A DNA stretch of 64,000 nucleotides from the NCBI RefSeq assembly GCF_001672775.1, contig NZ_LZKJ01000200.1:119794-183793 (forward strand), given 5' to 3'. Made by a program: the position numbers and the translations under genes. Source of the DNA: Mycobacterium kyorinense (GTDB taxonomy: Bacteria > Actinomycetota > Actinomycetes > Mycobacteriales > Mycobacteriaceae). Every line of letters begins with the position of its first letter. Within the stretch, counting starts at the first letter, position 1. Of the stretch, positions 7,804-17,356 are shown in pieces. The notes under the pieces were generated by a model. The model was given only the letters and a program-made list of their open reading frames with translations, was not told the DNA's origin and made no database searches.

Positions 7804-10800
7804 CCGGCCACCAGTGCGGCCAGCTCTTCGGGTTCTGGCAGCACCTCGGGCGTAACGGTGGCCCCGGTGCGCACGTAGTGAAAAGCGGTGCGCACCAACG
7901 ATTCCGGGCAACCGGTCAATGCCGCCCAGGCCAATCGGTAGACACCGAGTTGAACAGCGGCTTGCCGAGCGGCCTCCGGACTGTCCGGCGCCTCACCGGT
8001 CTTCCAGTCCACCACCGTGGTTCCGCCGTCCGGATCGGCGAACACCGCGTCGATGCGGCCGCGCACCACGGTGTCGCCGATAGCCATCTCGAACGGCACC
8101 TCGGCGGCAACCGGTGTGCGGGCCGCCCACGGTGAGGCGAGGAAGGACGCCTGTAGGGCGGCCAATTCCTCGGCGTCACCCCGGGCGGTGTCGGCGTCAG
8201 CCGCGCCGGGCAAATCGCCGAGGTCGAACAACCGCTCGGCACCGTAGAACCGCTGCACCCAGTCATGAAACGCATTGCCCAGCAGGGCATGCGGTTCCGG
8301 ACGGGTAGGCAGCCGGCGCGTCAGGCGCTGCGCCGCGCCGTCGGGATCACGGGCAAGATCCACCAACCCGCTAACCGACAGCTGGCTGGGCAGGTTGGGC
8401 GGTTGAGCTGGTGCTGCGGCGCGGTCCCGCTCGGCCAACAGCGCATCCACATCGGCGGCCCACTCGTCTCCGGCGTTGGCGGGCGGCGCCTCTGCCGACA
8501 TCGCCGCAGCCACCAACGCTGCGCCACGCTCGACGTCGGCGCGGCGGGCGCCCAGCGGATCGACCGGCCAGATCTCCTCGACAACGTTGTCGCGCAAAGG
8601 GTTTCGTTCTCCATCAGCCGGTGACGGCGCCCAGTGTTCGACGACACCGCACGGCTCGCCGTCGCGGGCCGACCGCTCGATGACATCTTTGACCTCGCAG
8701 AGGAAATCCGACGGGCCGCGCGGCTTGATCCCGGTGGCGCCCCAATGGTGGCCCGACAGCAGCAGGGTCTCCTCGGCGCGGGTGACGGCCACGTACAGCA
8801 GCCGACGATCCTCGTCGAGACGCCGCTGGTCGAGCTGGCGGCGATGCGCAGAGATCTTGTCGGACAGCTGTTTGCGGTTGGTGATATCAGAGGTGTCCAG
8901 CACCGGCACGCCGTGCGGGCACGTCGAGGCACTGTCGCCGCGCAGCAGCGGGGGCAGATCGGCAGCGTCGGTAAGCCAGGTGCGGGCGGAGCCGGTGGAC
9001 GGGAACACGCCTGCCGACAGGTGCGGCACAGCCACCACCTGCCATTCCAGGCCTTTTGCCGCGTGCACTGTCAGTATCTGAACCCGGTTCTGAGCGACGG
9101 TGATTTGCGCCGGCGGCAACCCGCTTTCGACGACGGCAGCCGCATCCAGATAAGCCAGCAGGCCCAGGACCGATGCCTTGGCGGCGGTGCCGGCCCGCTC
9201 GGCGTAGGCGGCGACCTCGTCAGCGAAGGCGTCGAGGTGCTCGGTGCCCGTCCAGCCTGCCGGCGCAGCGGCGCGGACCTCACAATCGACCCCCAGCATC
9301 CGGCGCACCTCGGCCACCAGGTCAGGCAGTGGGTGATCGAGATGTCCGCGCAGCGTGGACAGCTCCTCGGCGAGCGCCCCGATACGCCGATACCCGGCCG
9401 TCGAATACGCCACCGCGGGTCCCGGGTCGTCGATGGCGTCGGCCAGACCCGCGCTATCGGTGTCAGCTGCGGCGGCAGCGGCGATCTGCCGGGCTGAAAC
9501 CATTTGGCCTGCACCGTCTTCGAGAGCGACAGCGCGCCGCCACAACGCCGCGACGTCACGGGCACCAAGCCGCCAGCGCGGACCGGTCAGCACCCGCAGC
9601 GCGGCCGTCCCCGCAGTCGGGTCGGCGGCCAGCCGCAGCATCGCCACCACGTCGGCGACCTCAGGGATGGACAGCAGCCCGGCCAGCCCGACCACCTCCA
9701 CCGGTATTCCGCGGGCCCGCAACACATCAGCCATTGGCGCGGCGTCGGCATTACGGCGCACGAGCACTGCGGTGGTGGGCGGTGCGACGCCCGCGGCGTG
9801 GGCGCGTTGGAAGTGCTGCTGCAGGTGATCGGCGACCCATTCGCGTTCGGCGCACACATCAGCCAGTAGTGCGCAGCGGACGGTGCCGGGCTCGGCGTTC
9901 GGCCGCGAACGCAGTGCGTGCACCGCCACCGACCGTCGCCGTGCTTCTGCCGATATCGCGTTCGCCACCCGCAGCGCGCGTGGCGGATTGCGCCAGCTGG
10001 TTCGCAGCTCCAGCACCGGCGCCGCGGTGCCGTCGGGACGCGGGAAGTCGGTGGTGAACCGGGGCAGGTTGGTGGCCGAGGCGCCGCGCCAGCCGTAGAT
10101 CGACTGGATGGGATCACCGACTGCGGTCAGCGCCAACTCGCCGTCGACCCCGCCGCCGAACAACGACGACAGCACGACGCGTTGCGCGTGGCCGGTGTCC
10201 TGGTATTCGTCGAGCAACACCACCCGATAGCGGCTCCGCAGCTGCTCGCCGACTTCGCCGAAGGCGGACACCAGCCGCGCGGCCAACGCCATCTGCATCC
10301 CGAAGTCGATCACCTTCTCCGCCCGCATCCGTTGATGCAGAGCCTCGATCAGCGGTACCAACTCGGCGCGCTCGGTCTGGGTGGCCAACATCCGCAACAG
10401 CCATTGGCTGGGGCCGCGGTCACGCTGGTAGGGGCCAGCCGGCAACGTGTGCACCAACCGCTCCAGTTCGACGTGGGTGTCGCGGAGTTGTGCGGTGTCG
10501 ACGAGGTGTTCGGCAAGCTGGCCGGACAGCCGCAGCACCATCGAGGTCACCGCAGTAGGACTCTTATCGGTGTGCAGCTCGCCGCGGTAGCCGTTGACCA
10601 CGTCGAAGGCCAGCTGCCAAAGTTCGGTCTCGCCGAGCAGCCGGGTCTGCGGCTCGATGCCCAGCAACAGACCGTGATCGCGCAGCAACTGGCCGGCGAA
10701 GGCGTGGTAGGTGCTGACGGCGGCGGTGCCGACCGGTTCGGCGGTGTGGGCGATCAGGCCGGTGCCGGCCAGCCGGGTCACCCGGGAACGCACCCGGCGC

Positions 10801-11039
10801 AGCAGCTGTCCGGCGGCCTTGCGGGTGAACGTCAACCCCAGCACCTGGCTGGGGTCGGCGTAGCCGTTGGCGACCAGCCACACCACCCGGGCGGCCATCG
10901 TCTCGGTTTTTCCGGCACCGGCGCCCGCGATGACCACCAGCGGCCCCGGCGGGGCGGCGATCACCGCGGCCTGCTCGGCAGTCGGTTCGAAAAGCCCTAA
11001 GGCGCTGGCTAATTCAGCGGGGGTGTAGCGCGGCGTCAT
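7800..11039 (-). CDS. adnB: AdnB subunit of the AdnAB helicase-nuclease
   Basis: A UvrD-like motor plus RecB-family nuclease of about 1079 residues. Motifs include Walker A AGAGAGKTE, the Walker B box LLDEYQDTG, a QSIYGWRGA motif, LHAAKGLEWQ-type motif VHAAKGLEW, and the C-terminal nuclease core RIDAVFADPDG...VVDWKTG. AdnAB resects double-strand breaks for recombination in mycobacteria. The ATG at 11039 overlaps the adnA stop in an ATGA junction, and GGGGGAGGG precedes it. The upstream in-frame start at 11096 would lie inside adnA and is rejected. Confidence 0.95.
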   Translation of the reverse strand: MTPRYTPAELASALGLFEPTAEQAAVIAAPPGPLVVIAGAGAGKTETMAARVVWLVANGYADPSQVLGLTFTRKAAGQLLRRVRSRVTRLAGTGLIAHTAEPVGTAAVSTYHAFAGQLLRDHGLLLGIEPQTRLLGETELWQLAFDVVNGYRGELHTDKSPTAVTSMVLRLSGQLAEHLVDTAQLRDTHVELERLVHTLPAGPYQRDRGPSQWLLRMLATQTERAELVPLIEALHQRMRAEKVIDFGMQMALAARLVSAFGEVGEQLRSRYRVVLLDEYQDTGHAQRVVLSSLFGGGVDGELALTAVGDPIQSIYGWRGASATNLPRFTTDFPRPDGTAAPVLELRTSWRNPPRALRVANAISAEARRRSVAVHALRSRPNAEPGTVRCALLADVCAEREWVADHLQQHFQRAHAAGVAPPTTAVLVRRNADAAPMADVLRARGIPVEVVGLAGLLSIPEVADVVAMLRLAADPTAGTAALRVLTGPRWRLGARDVAALWRRAVALEDGAGQMVSARQIAAAAAADTDSAGLADAIDDPGPAVAYSTAGYRRIGALAEELSTLRGHLDHPLPDLVAEVRRMLGVDCEVRAAAPAGWTGTEHLDAFADEVAAYAERAGTAAKASVLGLLAYLDAAAVVESGLPPAQITVAQNRVQILTVHAAKGLEWQVVAVPHLSAGVFPSTGSARTWLTDAADLPPLLRGDSASTCPHGVPVLDTSDITNRKQLSDKISAHRRQLDQRRLDEDRRLLYVAVTRAEETLLLSGHHWGATGIKPRGPSDFLCEVKDVIERSARDGEPCGVVEHWAPSPADGERNPLRDNVVEEIWPVDPLGARRADVERGAALVAAAMSAEAPPANAGDEWAADVDALLAERDRAAAPAQPPNLPSQLSVSGLVDLARDPDGAAQRLTRRLPTRPEPHALLGNAFHDWVQRFYGAERLFDLGDLPGAADADTARGDAEELAALQASFLASPWAARTPVAAEVPFEMAIGDTVVRGRIDAVFADPDGGTTVVDWKTGEAPDSPEAARQAAVQLGVYRLAWAALTGCPESLVRTAFHYVRTGATVTPEVLPEPEELAALVAG

Positions 11040-14000
11040 GACCGGCCCTCCCCCGCGCCGCCGGTGTGGGCCGGGCAACTCGGCCGGATGGGGCAATGGG
11101 TGCAGCCGTCGTTGACGCGGGCGACGAACTGCGGTCCGGCGGTGGCCGCGGCCGCCTGCTGAACCAGGTTGCGCCAGTCGTCACGAGCAGCCGGCGTCAA
11201 CGGGTCCTGCTCGCGTTCGGCGGCGCCCCCCGCGCCGGCCCTGCCCGGATACACCAACCGGGCGCCGCCGGGCTCGTCGCCGTCAGGTAGTAGGCCTTCG
11301 GCGACGGCCAGCTGGTACATGGCCAGCTGGGCGTGCCGCTGCGCATCGTCCTTGCTGGCCGGCGTCTTGCCGGTTTTGACGTCGACGATCACCAGCCGGC
11401 CGGCGCCGTCGCGCTCGACCCGGTCGACCCGTCCCCGCAGCCGGACACCGGTGCCGGCAAGCATCCCGTCGACCTCGACCTCGCGGCCGACCTCGGTCAG
11501 CTCGCGTCGTGTCTGAGCCCGCCACTGGAGAAAAGCCTCCAGCATCGCGCGGTGGCGGGCCAGCTCGTTGGCGCCGTACCACCGTGAGTCGAACGGCAGC
11601 TGCTCCCAGGCCCGGTCCAGCGCGGCCAGCAGCTGCGTCTCGTTGCTCTCCGCGTCGGCGATCAGCGCATGCACTAAGGACCCGATGGTGGAGCGCAGAT
11701 CTCGCGGATCGGTGCCGCCATGGCGTTCGGCCAGCCAGCGCAGCGGACAGTCGGTCAGCGTCTGCAAGCTCGACGGGGTCAGTGTGACGACGTGATCGTC
11801 ACCGCTCCACAGCGGCTCGGCGGTGCTGACCGGCGCGATCCCATACCAGCTGGCCGGGTCCGCACCGGGCACCCCGGCGTTGGCCAGGCGGGCCAATTGC
11901 GTTGCCGCCCCGGCGCGTTTCTCGTCACTCACCGCGCCGTGCGGAGCGCAGACGACAGCCCGCAGCCGGCCTACTACCGCCGTGGCCGACAGCGTCCGCG
12001 GGGCGGCCACCGGCGGCAGCGCGGTATCGGGGTCGGGTCCGTCGCTGGCCCATGACGCGATTTCGAAAAAGAACGGCGACGGCAGCGTGGTCTCGCCGCC
12101 GCCGTCGGCCTCGCCGTCGACGGCGGTCACCAGGAGTTGTCGGCTGGCCCGGCCCATGGCTGCGATCAGCAGCCGCCGCTCGTCGGCCAGCAGCGGGGCC
12201 CGCATCGACGTGTTTTCGCTGACGCCATCGAGGACATCGAGCAGCCGCTGGGTGCTCAGCACCCCGCCGCGGGGAATGGTGTTGGGCCACAGTCCTTCCT
12301 GCAGACCGGCGATGACCACGAGGTCCCACTGGTGCCCGAGCGCGGCGTGTGCGCTGAGCACGCTGACGGCTTCGGTCATGCCCGGCTCGGGGCTGACCGG
12401 AGGCAGTTGCAGCGCGCCGACGTGGTCGAGCAGGCCGCGCAGTGAGGCGCCCACGGTACGTGACACGTATTGCTCGGTGATGTCGAAAAGCGCTGTGACG
12501 GCGTCCAGGTCGCGATTTGCCTGAGCGCCGCCCGGGCCACCGCGTTCGCACGCCGTAAGCCAGCGGCGCTGCAGACCCGAGCGCTGCCACGCCGCCCACA
12601 GCGTGTAACGGGGATCCTGCCCGTCCCGCTGGCAGCGCGCGGCAGCGTCTAGCACCGCCCGCATCCGTCGTACCGGGCGGGCCTGCGCGGTGGGCAGCCG
12701 AATCGGCTCGCCGCTCAACGCTGCTACCAACACGTCGGCGAACTCCTGGTCACCTGCGGTGCGGCGCAATGTACGGCGCAGTTGGCGCAGAGTCACCGGG
12801 TCCACCCTGCCGACGGGACCGGTCAGCAAGGCCAGCGCCCGCTCGCCGTCCAGGCCGTCGGCTGTTGCGGCCAGTACGGTCAGCAGCGCTCGCGTCGCGG
12901 GCTGCTGCCACAGCGATCCGCCGGCGCTGGGCATGGCCACCGGGACGCCGGCCCGCATCAGGGCCTGCGACAACCCGGCACCGGCACGCGGCACTGACCT
13001 GACAATGACCGCCATCTGCGACCACGGCACCCCGTCGATGAGGTGCGCGCGCCGTATGGCATCGGCGATCACCTCTGCTTCCGCGTGTGGTGAGGCCGCC
13101 AGACGTGCCGCCACCGAACCGGAACCGCTTCCGGCCCCGGTGATTTCGTTGCCTCCGACGAGCCGGCGCGAGATACCCGAGACTGCGCGCGCCACGGCCG
13201 GCGGGCAGCGGTGTGACGCCGTGAGCGTCACCGTCGACGCAGCGGCGCCGCGCTCGGGTGCGCGATCGCCGCCCAACAGCAGGGTCGGCTCGGCGCCGCG
13301 GAAACCGAACACGGCCTGGCTGGGATCACCGGCAATCAGCGCCACCTCAGCGCCGGCCGCCAGCACGCGCACCATGCGAGCGGCCTGCGGGTCGAGTTGC
13401 TGGGCGTCGTCCACCAGCAGGATCTGAATCCTTGCGCGCTCTGCGGCCAACAACTCCGGATCGACGGCAAATGCCTCCAAAGCCGCCCCGACCAGTTCGG
13501 CGGCTCCCACGGCCGGCGTCGTCGCCTGAGGGGCTGCCGTGCCGACCGCCCCACGCAGCAGCATCACCTGCTCGTACTGACGCGCGAACTGTCCTGCCGC
13601 CACCCATTCGGGATGGCCGTGCAGCCGGCCGAGCCGCTCCAGTTCCCGAGTGTCCACGCCGCGTTCCGCGCAGCGCGCCAACAGATCCCGCAACTCCGCG
13701 GCGAATCCGGCGGTAGCCAACGCCGGTTGCAGTTGCGTGGGCCAGGCCACCGCTGCCGCCGGACCGTCGTGGAGGTCACCGGCCAGCAGTTCGGCGATGA
13801 TGCTGTCCTGTTCGGCGCTGGTGACCAGTCGCGGTGGCGGAGCGCCGGCGCGCTGCGCGGCCAGCCGCAGCACCGCGAAGGCGTAGCTGTGCACGGTGCG
13901 TACCAGCGGCTCGCGGATTACCGTGCGGCCCGCGCCGTCGGCCCGCGCACGCAACAACCGGGTCATCAACGCGCTGCGTGTCTGCGTCGCGATCCGCCCC

Positions 14001-14173
14001 GAACCCGTCAGCAACAGAACCGATTCCGGGTCGGCGCCCGCAGCGATACGGGCTGCCGCCGCGTCGATCAGCAAGCTGCTCTTACCGGTTCCCGGACCGC
14101 CGACGATCCGCAGCTGACCGCGCAGGCCGGGATCCAGCACGGACTGAGCCTCGGGACCCCATCGATGTGCCAT
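11036..14173 (-). CDS. adnA: AdnA subunit of the AdnAB helicase-nuclease
   Basis: A 1045-residue protein with an N-terminal motor-like domain, Walker A GGPGTGKSS near residue 25, a weaker Walker B region ILLVDDAQQLD, and a C-terminal nuclease domain with GRVDRVERDG...IVDVKTGKTP. A terminal CTHCPIRPSCP cysteine cluster resembles the Fe-S staple of AddB/RecB-type nucleases. AdnA pairs with AdnB in end resection. Translation is coupled to adnB by a 4-bp overlap. Confidence 0.94.
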   Translation of the reverse strand: MAHRWGPEAQSVLDPGLRGQLRIVGGPGTGKSSLLIDAAAARIAAGADPESVLLLTGSGRIATQTRSALMTRLLRARADGAGRTVIREPLVRTVHSYAFAVLRLAAQRAGAPPPRLVTSAEQDSIIAELLAGDLHDGPAAAVAWPTQLQPALATAGFAAELRDLLARCAERGVDTRELERLGRLHGHPEWVAAGQFARQYEQVMLLRGAVGTAAPQATTPAVGAAELVGAALEAFAVDPELLAAERARIQILLVDDAQQLDPQAARMVRVLAAGAEVALIAGDPSQAVFGFRGAEPTLLLGGDRAPERGAAASTVTLTASHRCPPAVARAVSGISRRLVGGNEITGAGSGSGSVAARLAASPHAEAEVIADAIRRAHLIDGVPWSQMAVIVRSVPRAGAGLSQALMRAGVPVAMPSAGGSLWQQPATRALLTVLAATADGLDGERALALLTGPVGRVDPVTLRQLRRTLRRTAGDQEFADVLVAALSGEPIRLPTAQARPVRRMRAVLDAAARCQRDGQDPRYTLWAAWQRSGLQRRWLTACERGGPGGAQANRDLDAVTALFDITEQYVSRTVGASLRGLLDHVGALQLPPVSPEPGMTEAVSVLSAHAALGHQWDLVVIAGLQEGLWPNTIPRGGVLSTQRLLDVLDGVSENTSMRAPLLADERRLLIAAMGRASRQLLVTAVDGEADGGGETTLPSPFFFEIASWASDGPDPDTALPPVAAPRTLSATAVVGRLRAVVCAPHGAVSDEKRAGAATQLARLANAGVPGADPASWYGIAPVSTAEPLWSGDDHVVTLTPSSLQTLTDCPLRWLAERHGGTDPRDLRSTIGSLVHALIADAESNETQLLAALDRAWEQLPFDSRWYGANELARHRAMLEAFLQWRAQTRRELTEVGREVEVDGMLAGTGVRLRGRVDRVERDGAGRLVIVDVKTGKTPASKDDAQRHAQLAMYQLAVAEGLLPDGDEPGGARLVYPGRAGAGGAAEREQDPLTPAARDDWRNLVQQAAAATAGPQFVARVNDGCTHCPIRPSCPAHTGGAGEGRS

Positions 14174-14260
14174 AGCGGCATGACATCACGAAGGTCCGAC
14201 AAGTCGGTGCGAGCCGATTACCGCTGCTTGGCTAGCGCCGCTGCATAGCGCGCACCGGCA

Positions 14261-14950
14261 TCACATCCGGCGGCCGAGATCCTCATCGCCGCTGTGGCGG
14301 GGGTATTCGGGCAGCACCGGTGGTGAGCCCGCGTCGTGCCGGGTGTCGCTGCCGGCTTGCGGCCCGGCCGCAGCTCCCGTGTCCTCGCGCTCGGTGCTCT
14401 GCTGGGTTTCCGGCTGAGGCTGGGGGGGAGGTTGGTCGTCTCGCTGCTGCTGCGCGCTGCCCATCCCAGCGGGGCCTTGGCCGACGCCTCCGGCGGCGCC
14501 TTGAGATCCCGGTCCGCCCGCGGGCTGCCCTTGCCCGCCGTGACCCTGTCCGCCGTGGCCAGCGCCCTGAAATGCCTGCATCATCGGTTGCATCAGTGAC
14601 GTGAAGCTGCCGCCGAACTGACCCGCCATCTGACCGGGCGCCCCGGCCATCTCGCCGGCCTGGCTGCCCATTTGGCCCAGCGTTTGGACGATCTGCATCA
14701 CGCCCTGCTGACCCGACTCGTCAGCGCCCTGATATGCCGCGCTCGAGGCGCCGAGTTTGCCGTCGAACATGGCCTCTTTGCCTTGCAGCGCCGCAACATT
14801 CGCGTGTAGCGGAACGGACAGCGTCGGCAAGACCGAGGCGATCGTCGCGCTCATCGGGTCTTCGCCAGGCGTCACCATCGGCATCTGCGGCAGTTGGACC
14901 TGGCCTGGCTGCCAGGTGGGCCGTCCGTGGTGTTCTACGCCCTCACTCAT
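14261..14950 (-). CDS. EspC-like putative type VII secretion substrate with disordered C-terminus
   Basis: A 229-residue protein with no certain H37Rv counterpart at this position. Residues about 33-95 look like the short helical EspC/EspF-type domain: VPLHANVAALQGKEAMFDGKL, then AAYQGADESG. The latter holds a YxxxD pattern (YQGAD), the general secretion signal of mycobacterial type VII substrates, placed as in EspC (IYSEAD). The remainder is Gly/Gln/Pro/Met-rich (HGGQGHGGQG, QPPPQPQPE) and probably disordered. A good AGGAGAT site precedes the ATG. It is the second gene of an operon with the 369-residue protein, 41 nt downstream of it. The family assignment is an inference from pattern and context. 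Confidence 0.6.
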   Translation of the reverse strand: MSEGVEHHGRPTWQPGQVQLPQMPMVTPGEDPMSATIASVLPTLSVPLHANVAALQGKEAMFDGKLGASSAAYQGADESGQQGVMQIVQTLGQMGSQAGEMAGAPGQMAGQFGGSFTSLMQPMMQAFQGAGHGGQGHGGQGQPAGGPGSQGAAGGVGQGPAGMGSAQQQRDDQPPPQPQPETQQSTEREDTGAAAGPQAGSDTRHDAGSPPVLPEYPRHSGDEDLGRRM

Positions 14951-14991
14951 CAGTCGTTATCTCCTGTTGTCGGTTGCCGCGGCGCGAACGA

Positions 14992-16101
14992 TCACCAATC
15001 ATCGTCGTCCTCGCCTTCGGTGAGGTCGTGATCGAGGGGCGTGGGAACCGCCATCCCCGCCCGGGTGCCGCCGCTTTCCCCGCGGTGGCCCATCATGCCC
15101 ATGCCACCCATGCCGCCCATGCCGCCGCCGGCGCCCACCGGTGCCGCGCCGCTGACGACGGTGCTGCCTGCGGCAGCGCCCTCCTCCACTGCGGTGGGAG
15201 CCACGGTGGTGGTGTGCTTGTCGACCAGTTTGGCCATCAGCGGGGTGCGCGGCGGGCTACCGCCGGAGCCGGGTACTCCGCCGCCCCGCATCAGCCCGGC
15301 ACCCGAGGTCGCACCGGAGCCGCCGGCAGCCGGATGGTTGGAAAACGCGGCAAACGGTGACGTATCTGCCCCGCCGGCACCGCCTTTGCCGAGTTGACCG
15401 AACATCGACGAAATCTGCTGCAAAGGCTGGGTCAACTGCTGCAGCCCTTGACCGCCGCCAGTCATCTTGCCCAGCTGCTGGGGAAGCTGGCCGACCTGGG
15501 AGACCATTTGGCTCACCATCTGCGCGCCGTCTTGCGATTCCTTGCCGGCCTGTCCTGCACCGGTCGCCCCGCCGGGCGGGATGGGTATCGCCGCGGGGTT
15601 CACCGCCGGCGTACCCAGGTTGCCCGCGAGTTCGGTCGTGCCCGTCATCACGTCGGCCATGTTCTGCGACTGGCCCAGCCTGATCTGGCTTTGCAGCAGA
15701 GCTTCTTTGTCCTCCCCCGGCAGCGGCAGTCCTTCGATCATCTCGCAGGTGCGTTGGGTCAGCTGTGCGGTGGCGTTGGCCAGCCCTTTTGCTTTGACGA
15801 CCGACGCCTCCATGGCCCGTAGCTTGAGCGCGATGGCCGACGCCTCGGCGGCGTTGATTTCATGACCGTTGATGATCGTGCTGGCCTCACCAAGCGCCGC
15901 AGTGGCCGCGGCACCCGTCCAAATGCCCTGGATCTGCATCATCTGTCCCTGCTGCTGGGGCACCACCACCCCGGTCAGGTGCATCGCCAGCTGTTCGAAC
16001 TCCGCGGCGGCCGCCGCCAGCACGTCCTCGTCGATGTTCGGCCAGCCCGGGCCCAGCAACGTCTGCGACCCGTAGGGGCTGTTGTCGGCCTCGATCCCCA
16101 T
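14992..16101 (-). CDS. WxG-bearing putative type VII secretion substrate, partner of the EspC-like protein
   Basis: A 369-residue protein. The first 130 residues are predicted helical, with a WxG turn in IQGIWTGAAAT (about residue 60) followed by an alanine-rich second helix, as in WXG100, EspA and EspB-like proteins. The middle is Gln/Gly-rich (QLPQQLGKMTGGGQGLQQ). Near the end are a met-gly run (GGMGGMGGMGMMG) and an acidic tail EGEDDDDW. One partner carries WxG and the other YxxxD, as in EspA-EspC and PE-PPE pairs. AAGGGA precedes the ATG. It is divergent from lipV. The exact family is not established. Confidence 0.6.
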   Translation of the reverse strand: MGIEADNSPYGSQTLLGPGWPNIDEDVLAAAAAEFEQLAMHLTGVVVPQQQGQMMQIQGIWTGAAATAALGEASTIINGHEINAAEASAIALKLRAMEASVVKAKGLANATAQLTQRTCEMIEGLPLPGEDKEALLQSQIRLGQSQNMADVMTGTTELAGNLGTPAVNPAAIPIPPGGATGAGQAGKESQDGAQMVSQMVSQVGQLPQQLGKMTGGGQGLQQLTQPLQQISSMFGQLGKGGAGGADTSPFAAFSNHPAAGGSGATSGAGLMRGGGVPGSGGSPPRTPLMAKLVDKHTTTVAPTAVEEGAAAGSTVVSGAAPVGAGGGMGGMGGMGMMGHRGESGGTRAGMAVPTPLDHDLTEGEDDDDW

Positions 16102-16229
16102 GACACGATCCCTTCCCCAGCGTGCCCGGATATACCGTCAAACCTTACTGCGCAGCTAGCCCGGCTATTGACACATTTTCGGCAGCAGCGGCACCGGCGG
16201 CGTTGCAGGCGGCTGGCACCATACGACGC

Positions 16230-16997
16230 GTGAGCAAGCTTCATGTGCACCGCTACGGCCCCCCGGGGCCGGTGCGGTTGTTGGCTATCCACGGTTTGAC
16301 CGGGCATGGGCAGCGCTGGCAACGGTTGGCAACCGACTACCTGCCCGAGGTCAGTGTGGCCGCCCCCGATCTGCTCGGCCACGGCAGGTCGTCGTGGTCC
16401 GCGCCGTGGACGATCGACGCCAATGTCGCGGCGCTGGCCGCGCTGCTCGAAGGTCCAGCGGTCGTGGTCGGGCATTCGTTCGGCGGCGCTGTCGCGCTGC
16501 ACCTGGCTGCCACCCATCCCGATCGAGTGGCCGCGCTGGTGCTGCTTGATCCCGCGATTGGGCTGGACGGCGCCTGGATGCGTGAGATCGCCGACGCGAT
16601 GCTGGCCTCCCCCGACTACCCGGACGCCGTGGAAGCCCGCGCCGAGAAGGCTACCGGCGCATGGGCCGACGTCGACCCCGCCGTGCTCGACGCCGAACTC
16701 GACGAACATCTGGTGGCGCTGCCCGGCGGGCGCTACGGCTGGCGGATCAGCGTGCCGGCGATGATGTCGTACTGGAGCGAGTTGGCCCGCGATGTGGTGT
16801 TGCCGCCGAAAGGAATTGCCACGACGGTGGTTCGGGCGCTGTGGACGTCGCCGCCGTATGTCGACGACGGTCTGGTCGCCGGCATGCGTGAGCGGCTGGG
16901 ATCCGATTTTCAGCTGCTGGAATTCGAATGCGACCACATGGTGGCCCAAGCCAAGCCCGCCGAGGTGGCCGCGCTGATCCGCGAGCGGATGCGCTGA
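16230..16997 (+). CDS. lipV: Alpha/beta-hydrolase LipV
   Basis: A 255-residue alpha/beta hydrolase. HGLTGHGQRW is the oxyanion region, GHSFGG the nucleophile elbow, and FECDHMVAQAKP carries the catalytic histidine. LipV of M. tuberculosis is an esterase/lipase. I chose the GTG at 16230 (VSKLHVHRYG); the longer frame from 16122 adds residues with no family character. It ends 2 nt before the next gene. Confidence 0.85.
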   Translation: MSKLHVHRYGPPGPVRLLAIHGLTGHGQRWQRLATDYLPEVSVAAPDLLGHGRSSWSAPWTIDANVAALAALLEGPAVVVGHSFGGAVALHLAATHPDRVAALVLLDPAIGLDGAWMREIADAMLASPDYPDAVEARAEKATGAWADVDPAVLDAELDEHLVALPGGRYGWRISVPAMMSYWSELARDVVLPPKGIATTVVRALWTSPPYVDDGLVAGMRERLGSDFQLLEFECDHMVAQAKPAEVAALIRERMR

Positions 16998-16999
16998 CA

Positions 17000-17311
17000 A
17001 TGGCGACGGTGACCGACGAGCAGGTCGAGCGGGTGCGTGCGCTGGTGGCCGCCATCCCTGCCGGCCGGGTGGCGACCTACGGCGATATCGCAGCCGCCGC
17101 AGGGCTTTCCAGTCCGAGGATCGTCGGCTGGATCATGCGAACCGATTCCTCGGATTTGCCGTGGCATCGGGTGATCACCGCGTCCGGCCGGCCCGCAAGG
17201 CATCTGGCCACCCGCCAGTTGGAACTGCTGCGCGCCGAAGGGGTGCTGGCAGACGACGGCAGGGTCGCGCTGGCCGAAGTGCGTCACGTGTTTCCGCGAG
17301 AGTGCAACTAG
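17000..17311 (+). CDS. Alkyltransferase-like DNA-binding protein (Rv3204-like)
   Basis: A 103-residue protein matching only the DNA-binding domain of O6-alkylguanine-DNA alkyltransferases (AGRVATYGDIAAAAGL, then LPWHRVI). The acceptor cysteine of the PCHR motif is replaced by tryptophan (PWHR). This defines the alkyltransferase-like (Atl1) group, which flags alkylated guanine for nucleotide excision repair and cannot repair it directly. The ATG at 17000 lies 2 nt after lipV, so the two are probably cotranscribed. Confidence 0.87.
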   Translation: MATVTDEQVERVRALVAAIPAGRVATYGDIAAAAGLSSPRIVGWIMRTDSSDLPWHRVITASGRPARHLATRQLELLRAEGVLADDGRVALAEVRHVFPRECN

Positions 17312-17356
17312 CGACGGCCCTTCTCGGGAAATGCGTTGCTACTTGCACTTTCGCGC
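17294..17356. terminator. Long inverted repeat between Rv3204- and Rv3205c-like genes
   Basis: Arms 17294-17316 and 17334-17356 match at 19 of 23 positions after reverse complementing, around a 17-nt loop. The left arm contains the stop codon of the plus-strand gene and the right arm abuts the stop of the minus-strand gene. Its core GAGAGTGCAA and overall design match the element at 2166-2230. Confidence 0.6.

Noticed and set aside
11036..11096. Longer adnB start at 11096
   Set aside because: It would place 19 residues without homology inside adnA; the ATGA junction at 11039 with GGGGGAGGG is better.
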